Of a DNA stretch of 64,000 nucleotides, positions 58,192-64,000 are shown piece by piece (positions within the stretch are counted from its first letter, which is position 1; every line of letters begins with the position of its first letter). This DNA comes from Tetradesmus obliquus (taxonomy: Eukaryota > Chlorophyta > Chlorophyceae > Sphaeropleales > Scenedesmaceae). The notes beneath the pieces are model-generated. The model searched no databases. It worked only from the letters and a program-made list of their open reading frames with translations, and was not told the origin of the DNA. Made by a program: the position numbers and the translations under genes. The stretch lies in assembly GCA_030272155.1 (NCBI GenBank), contig CP126193.1, forward strand, positions 2,976,001-3,040,000. The letters are read 5' to 3'.

Positions 58192-60102
58192 ATGACCGCT
58201 GATGTGGCCACAATTCCCCAGCTGTTGCTCACATCAGAACAGCAGGAAGGCTACAACCAGCTGAAAAAGACGCCTACTGATGCTACAAGGTGGGATTGAA
58301 CGACAAGAGTTGATCACTTGTTTTTGCCGCCTGTCAGCTTGGCCTCTTCAGCCTGACATCATGTCAACAGGCATGCAGCGTGCACTCGGTACTCATCTGC
58401 TGTTGACAGAAAGTTTGCATGCTGTGACATGCAGGTTTTTGGCAGAAGCGCTTGACCTGCCGGAGTACAAGCATGATGCACGCAGCGCCATCACTTTGGA
58501 CTTTGCTGCCGCCATGCTAGAGTAGGTGCCTGCTTGTCCTGAAATACGCAGAGTCAGCTTCTGATGTGCTGAGTTGGATGCAAGCCAGTGCTGTCAACAA
58601 TCAGCAGTCATAAGTATTGCATCCCTTTGCAGCCCCATGAACACACAGTCTCCCCTTGCATCATTATCGTGTGGGGCTATGCGTGCTGCTTTGTGCTTGC
58701 AGGCAGTGCCACAAGCTGCACCTGGGGTCAGAACAAACAGCAGCAGTGCTCAGCATTGGACAGCAGCTGCTGCAGGGCTGTGCAGGTAAGAGCAGCCGCT
58801 CTGCTATCAGCTGCTGCCATATGCTGTCAGCATTTCATGCATTCAACAAGCATCATGGTGCATGCAATGGGCATTGATGCTGCTGGCCAGACCCTGCAAG
58901 CATGTCCAGGATCAAACCATGTAGCTTGACACCCACAAACTGGCCCCAAGCACCGCCTCACTGCGCTTGCCTTCGTATGTCCTGCAGATGGCCGCAGCAG
59001 AGAGGAATGCCAGGAGCTGCTGCGCAGCTCCCTGCTGCAGCTGTGCAGCGCAGCGCCAGCAGTAGCAGCAGCAGCAGGCAGTGCCAGCTCGGCATGCTTG
59101 TCCCCTGATGCTGTGTCTGTGCTGGCTGCCAGCTTCACCAAAGGCCTGCTGCAGCACTACAGCCTCTACCAGCTGGTGTTCACGCGGCTCCAGGCACACA
59201 CGCAGCACCAGTTCCACCTGCCGGTAAGGTCTGCCGTGCTTAGCAGCATAATAAGTAAGATTGCTGCCATGCACACAAAAGATATATCTGCCAATCATGC
59301 ACTGTACACTGATACATACAGCGCATACACTGCCGCTTCACAAGCAGCTTGCCACCTGGAAACGCTGCAAGCCACACTGATGGCAACACCAGATGGCTGA
59401 ACTGCGCGCTGTCCTTCCCGCCCTTGCCAGGTGGAGTCAGCTGTGGCGCCGCCTGCACTGGAGCAAGCCCTGCCTGAGGCTGACTGGCAGGCCCACCTGG
59501 CAGCAGAGCAGGCGCAAGCAGCAGCTGAAGCAGCAGCAGCTGAGGCGGCAGCTGCAGCGGCCAGGGAGGCAGAGGAAGCAGCCCTCGTTGCTCAGCGCCA
59601 GGCGGAAGAGGCAGCGGCGCGGCAGGAGCAGCTGCAGCGGGTGAGAACCGAGTTTGAACAGAGATACAGCAGCAAATAGTGTGATCGCTGTACGTTGCGC
59701 TTCTGCCGCTCTTTTTGCATGGCGGAAGCGTGCTGTGCCGATGTCACCAGCTGTCACTGCCAGGCTGGTCTTGATCTGCTGAGACCCATGCTATCGCTCT
59801 TGTTGTGACTGCCGCAGTGAGCTAGCGCTGTTACTAGGATGCATGATCACAATCGATAGCTTGCTGATGCTGCGGAATTTCACTGTTTCTGCCTTCATGT
59901 GAATGCCGCTGCTCTGCAGAAGCCGCAGACACTGGTTGAGGCCGTTGACAAGCTGGTGGCACTGCGCCTGGAGGACATACAGCAGACGCTCAGCGCAGGC
60001 TATGCAGCAAAGGCCGCAGCATTGATGTCACGTGTAGCGCAGATGGAGCAGCAGCAGCAACAGCAGCAGGTGTCACAACAGACCGCACCGCCACACAAAT
60101 GA
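58192..60102 (+). CDS. CFAP119: Cilia- and flagella-associated protein 119 (CCDC189 family)
   Basis: Exons are 58192-58289, 58435-58521, 58703-58785, 58988-59223, 59431-59640 and 59920-60102. All phases close, giving 298 residues (human CFAP119 about 340). Motifs are FLAEALDLPEYKHDARSAIT, LDFAAAMLEQCHKLHLGSEQ, TAAVLSIGQQLLQ, LAASFTKGLLQHYSLYQLVF and VESAVAPPALEQ. An Ala/Glu/Gln coiled-coil stretch (about residues 195-235) and a C-terminal helical part (LVALRLEDIQQTL) ending in a Gln run follow. The family is axonemal, so the organism should make cilia at some stage. The second donor (GTAGGT at 58522) avoids an in-frame TAG and is required by phase. Family recognition rests on the first conserved block. 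Confidence 0.8.
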
Positions 60103-60800
60103 TTGTTGCCGTGGCTGAAGCCTTGCATGCTGCGGCAGTGTCAGGCTTGATGACCATGCACGACTGCTGATCTGAACGGTTGAGTTTGTGTGGTTGCTGA
60201 CACAATCAGGATCGCACACGCATGCAGAAATGCCACGTTGCTAGCTGCAACCACTGCTAGGGTTTTTTTGGGGAAACAGCTGGAAGTCAAAGCCACTGCA
60301 CACAACTTGAATCTGTCACAGCCCATTCAATCCATGCTTTAAAGCATACCGTATCAATTTGTTCTGGCATTTATGCGTACGTCACTCGTCTCACTCGCTG
60401 TGTTGCAATGCATTGGCCTCGTGGCTCACTGCACATGTGCCGGGCACTGCATGCAGCTGTAGCTGGCACTCCAGCCGCAGCATGCGCAATTTCGTGTGTT
60501 GATTCAGCAGAACTTGCAACCCAGTGTTTCTTTATCGTGTTTTTGCCGGCCCTGTCTCCTCGACCGCGACAATAACTTGTTAGCCGGCTATAGCAGCATC
60601 GTTATTTTTGGCAAGCTCTGATGTATGACGCCCCCAAACATGCAGTAGCTTACATATTCGTCATATTTGCATTGCCTCAGGCACTTGACTGCGGGAATCG
60701 GCCATATCCTGCGTAGAGCTGCCTTGCATGATTGGGCGGGACCCGACCGACCACAAAATTTGTCCGCCACATTCGGCCAGAGAGCACTGTAAATAACATA
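60103..60800. other. Intergenic region between CFAP119 and the lactone oxidase
   Basis: The CFAP119 3' UTR and the oxidase promoter. It is AT-richer near 60330-60680. A TGTAA at 60789 is too close to the next start to be assigned. No gene is seen. Confidence 0.45.
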
Positions 60801-61055
60801 ATGGCCTACCATACATGTATAGCAGCTACGCTGCTGCTTTTTGTCGGGTGCTGCGCGATGACTGGACATGGCTTTAGCTTTCAGACCAATGACAAAGATG
60901 GCATCGATCCCTCGAACCCTTTCCCTGCCGGCATACCACGTCTAGACAACCCATTTCTGGACAATTTGAAGGATCCTTGGGCTGAGCCAGAACTGCCAAA
61001 GAACGCATACAGAGGACTGTATGTAAGTGCAGCAGCAGTGACGGCATCACCAGCT

Positions 61056-61111
<56 letters not shown>

Positions 61112-63765
61112 TTAAAGCAATCAACGCACTTGTATCCGCCTGCTACACAACAACACATTGCCTACCTGTGACCATTGTGCAGCCTGACAGCAGCGTGCAT
61201 GTCATGAGCAGGGACGTCAGACAAGCAGAGCCCGCGCCCCTCTACCCCAACCTGCATGCCCAACCCAATCCTGTTGCATGCTGCAGGGCCACACCACGTG
61301 CTCCACTGACGAGCTGGTCAGGCCAGAGTCAACTGAGCAGCTGGCAGCAGCAGTCAAAGACCTCCGCGCGCGTGCGCAGCAGCAGGGGCGCCCGCTGAAG
61401 ATGCGCGCCACCCGGCCTCAGTTTGCCACCATGCACAGCATGCCGTGCGCTGAGCAGCCCACGCTGCTGTCACCCTTCGAGGTCCAGGGCAAGAAGCCCA
61501 TTGTCGTTGGGTAAGCAACAGCTGTGAAACACCGCTGTACCACTCAACATGTGTCACTTGAACACAAGTTGCTGAGCCTTGGGTTGACGTCTTTGTAACA
61601 CCGCATGCTGGCTTGAGCTGTTGCTGCCTGTGTGCAGCACGCCTGTGCTGTGTGTCAAATTTGTCTCTGCTACCGCTGCCATTGAAGCTTGCCATGTTGC
61701 GCCGCAACTGTGTGTTGCTGCAGCATCATGATGGACAAGATGACAAAGGTGCTCAGCGTGGACAGTGCCAAGAAGCAGATGCGTGTGCAGGCGCAGATGA
61801 CGCTCAAGGAGCTGTACGCAGCGGCTGATGCAGCAGACATGTCCACGCCGCGCTCAGCACTGCCCTGGTGGCAGGGCCTCACTCTGGCTGGTGTGTTTGC
61901 CACCAGCAGCCACGGCACTGGCAACAACGTGACATCCATGATCGTGAGTGCTGATGCTTGCAGGATAGCAGGACATGGTGCATGAGCTCGCCAGCAACGT
62001 GATAGTTTGCAACAGCAGCAGCAGCAGCAGCAGCAGTCGGCAGTATGCAATTCTAGAGCTCACTGCGCAGCATACAAACATGGGGCCAGGTAAAAGACAC
62101 GCAGGCAGCTGCTGACCCACGTCAGCTGGGACATGCCTCGATCTAGCTGCAGGATTGTCTGCCTAGCTACATGATCAGATGTCAGAACTTGCCGGTTGCT
62201 GTCACGGCTGCCTCACTGCACTCTATTGCTCGATTGATGCACCTTTCATCACCTTACACACTCAGCTCCTCACACTGTCGTGGCCTGCCTGCAGTGCGAC
62301 TGGTTCGTGGACGTCACCTGGGTGGATGCTCGCGGCGAAGTTCACACCAGTGCCAAAGGAAGTGAGGAAGCTCATGCGCTGTGTGGCGGGCTGGGCCTGC
62401 TGGGAACTCTCACGGAGTTCACACTGCAGCTCACTGAGACCAGCAAGACGCACTTCTTCACTGCTTACTTGAAGGATGATGACAACTTGGCTGATGACAT
62501 CGAGAAGCTGCTCAAGGTGAGCTGACACCAGGCATATGAGCGTCTGCGGTATAGGCGTTAGGGTACAATGGTACAGCACATGTGCTGAGGCCAGTCATGC
62601 CAGCTACATGGCTGATGACATCGAGAAGCTGCTCAAGGTGAGCTGATTCCATGAGGCGGTGCGCTGCACAGCACCTGTGAAGCAACATTTTGCCGATTTA
62701 CATGTAAGTGTGCAAGCGAAGCGGGTGTGGAATGAGCTATAGTTGTGGCTGCTGGGGTACAAGGGTACAGCAAGCGTGCTAATGCCATTCATGCCAGCTA
62801 CAAATGGTGCATGAGTAGGGTGCAGGTATCCATAAGCTTGCAAGTCCAGGCTGGGCAGCTCATGCGGGCATCGCTCTTCAGCTGCAGTGCGCAGTACAGC
62901 TGAGCAGCCTGTTGGTGGATAACCTGCGGCTGTTGGTGAGGTGACTGCCGCTGCTGCTGCTGCTGCCGCCTGCCTGCAACAGATCACACCACACATTGTG
63001 GTGATGTGGAGGCCAGATGTCAAGAAATACACAGGTGCGGGCAGCTAACAGCAGCATATTCAGCAATCCTCTTTGTTCTGATGCGACATGCCTGTTATGC
63101 CATGTCATGATGCTCAGCCCCAGCCACCCGCCTCTGCACCAACCTGCCGTCTGCAACCCTGCCAGCACAGCCTGCTCAGCACACACAAACTGACCAACCC
63201 GTCTGCCTGTTATCACGTGTGTCTGCTGTTCCTGCCACTCCTCGCTGCAGCCCATATGCAGGAGCCCGCGCCAGCGCATGCACCTGCCATCCCTGGCGCC
63301 GTCTGCAACGTCATCCCGCAGGCAGCAGCCATCCAAGCCACTATGGGTGGCCCCCTGCTGCGCGCATGGCAGAAGGACCCTTTCAATCAAGGCACTTACT
63401 ACTACCAGACAGGCTTTGATACTGTGGCTTGCACGCTTGCAAGGGCCAGTGCAGTGGGGGCTCCCTGGGTAACTAAGCCCGGCCCTGGATCTGCACTGGG
63501 CATGCCAACTCCTGTGCTTGAGGGAGTGGCGCTGACAAACCATATTACGAGCACAGAGTGTGGCGACCAGTGTGCATTCACGTCGAAGGCACTCATGGCG
63601 ACTGCCCTGGTAAGCGCATGCCTGCAGCAGCGTGTCAGATTGTCTGTCAGTCATTGTTCCTATGCTGAGCACTGTGAAGGAGGCGCGTGCGAATGAAGCT
63701 CGTATGCGCTGACCTGGCCTGCCTTGTTGGTTGCTGGGTGCCCAGCTGGCATCAAGGGTAAACTA

Positions 63766-63830
<65 letters not shown>

Positions 63831-64000
63831 GTGTTTTTGTTTGTGCAGGATGTTGAGTTTGCGTTTGAGCGCGCCCGGCTCAAGGAGTGGATCGCTGACA
63901 TCAAGCTGCTCATCAAGAAGGACCTGCGGGGAATCCCAGGCTGGGGCGCACACACACGGTGAGGGCTTGTTACTAACACATCTGAATCTTTTATCAACAA
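60801..64000 (+). CDS. FAD-linked L-gulonolactone/aldonolactone oxidase-like, 5' part
   Basis: This looks like a plant-type gulonolactone-oxidase-like enzyme of the vanillyl-alcohol-oxidase superfamily. Exons are 60801-61022, 61287-61510, 61724-61943, 62295-62516, 62888-62935, 62983-63034, 63251-63609 and 63849-63958. Phases close and the gene runs off the window (about 485 residues seen). A signal peptide (ATLLLFVGCCAMTGHGFS) suggests secretion or entry to the endomembrane system. The FAD-binding part has STDELVRPESTEQLAAAVKD, KPIVVGIMMDKMTKVLSVDS, MRVQAQMTLKELYAAADAA, LPWWQGLTLAGVFATSSHGT and ALCGGLGLLGTLTEFTLQL. The substrate part has VVMWRPDVKKYTA, PFNQGTYYYQTGF and VEFAFERARLKEWIADIKLL. 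The usual His-containing covalent flavin site (GHGHS-like) is not seen. The substrate is not decided. Confidence 0.85.
61056..61110. repeat. (CAG)n microsatellite in oxidase intron 1
   Basis: About 18 CAG units in sense orientation, 34 bases after the exon 1 donor. Confidence 0.95.
62489..62820 (+). repeat. Tandem copies of oxidase exon 4 donor edge
   Basis: GGCTGATGACATCGAGAAGC through CTCAAGgtgagctga occurs at 62489-62524 and again 121 bases later (62610-62645). A third unit lacking the exon part resembles the intron section (GGTACAxxGGTACAGCA at 62566 and 62755). Confidence 0.92.
63767..63830. repeat. (CTG)n microsatellite before oxidase exon 8
   Basis: About 21 CTG units in sense orientation, ending 18 bases before the exon 8 acceptor. 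Confidence 0.96.

Overview
The window is nuclear DNA from a green alga, most likely a chlorophycean of the Sphaeropleales or Scenedesmus type. The order is an inference from these features: intron-dense genes with GT-AG junctions, very heavy (CAG)n/(CTG)n and poly-Gln/poly-Ala tracts, TGTAA polyadenylation motifs, plant-type genes (AP-4 mu, plastid-type ABCD transporter, gulonolactone-oxidase-like enzyme), an OPR-like helical-repeat protein typical of chlorophycean organelles, and a ciliary gene (CFAP119). I rebuilt exon structures by hand. For most genes every intron phase closes, so the models are largely self-consistent.

Layout from left to right. 1-2986 (+) is the 3' part of XPC/RAD4. 4257-8283 (-) is a small secreted LRR protein. 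8693 to about 13.4 kb (-) is a plastid/peroxisome-type ABC half-transporter with an unresolved 5' end. 14557-18332 (+) is AP-4 mu. 19533-21370 (-) is an unrecognised 538-residue protein. 22166-25692 (-) is a SirB1/transglutaminase-like protein with a TPR-like tail. 26505-29457 (-) is a folate-receptor-like membrane protein. 29959-31645 (+) is an HDDC2/YfbR-type 5'-deoxynucleotidase. 32724-33536 (-) is Mediator subunit 4. 34636-37001 (+) is an OPR-like protein. 38079-40217 (+) is RBMX2/IST3 of the RES splicing complex. 40872-41876 (+) is an IQ-motif protein. 43170-50688 (+) is a receptor-like protein kinase in 15 exons. About 51.0-56.15 kb is gene-poor. 56166-57761 (-) is ribosomal protein eS24. 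58192-60102 (+) is CFAP119. 60801 to beyond the window (+) is a FAD-linked lactone oxidase.

The neighbours do not form one pathway. They are a typical mix of housekeeping genes (repair, splicing, transcription, translation, trafficking) with signalling and secretion genes. Several pairs are divergent (folate-receptor-like/HDDC2, MED4/OPR, eS24/CFAP119) and may share promoters.

The most striking feature is not a gene. At least eight genes carry decayed tandem copies of a roughly 100-140 bp segment spanning one exon-intron junction (period most often about 120 bp). Donor-side copies lie downstream in the intron and acceptor-side copies lie upstream, so splicing should discard them. A related pattern is that intronic triplet runs read CTG on the sense strand next to 3' splice sites and tend to read CAG next to 5' splice sites.
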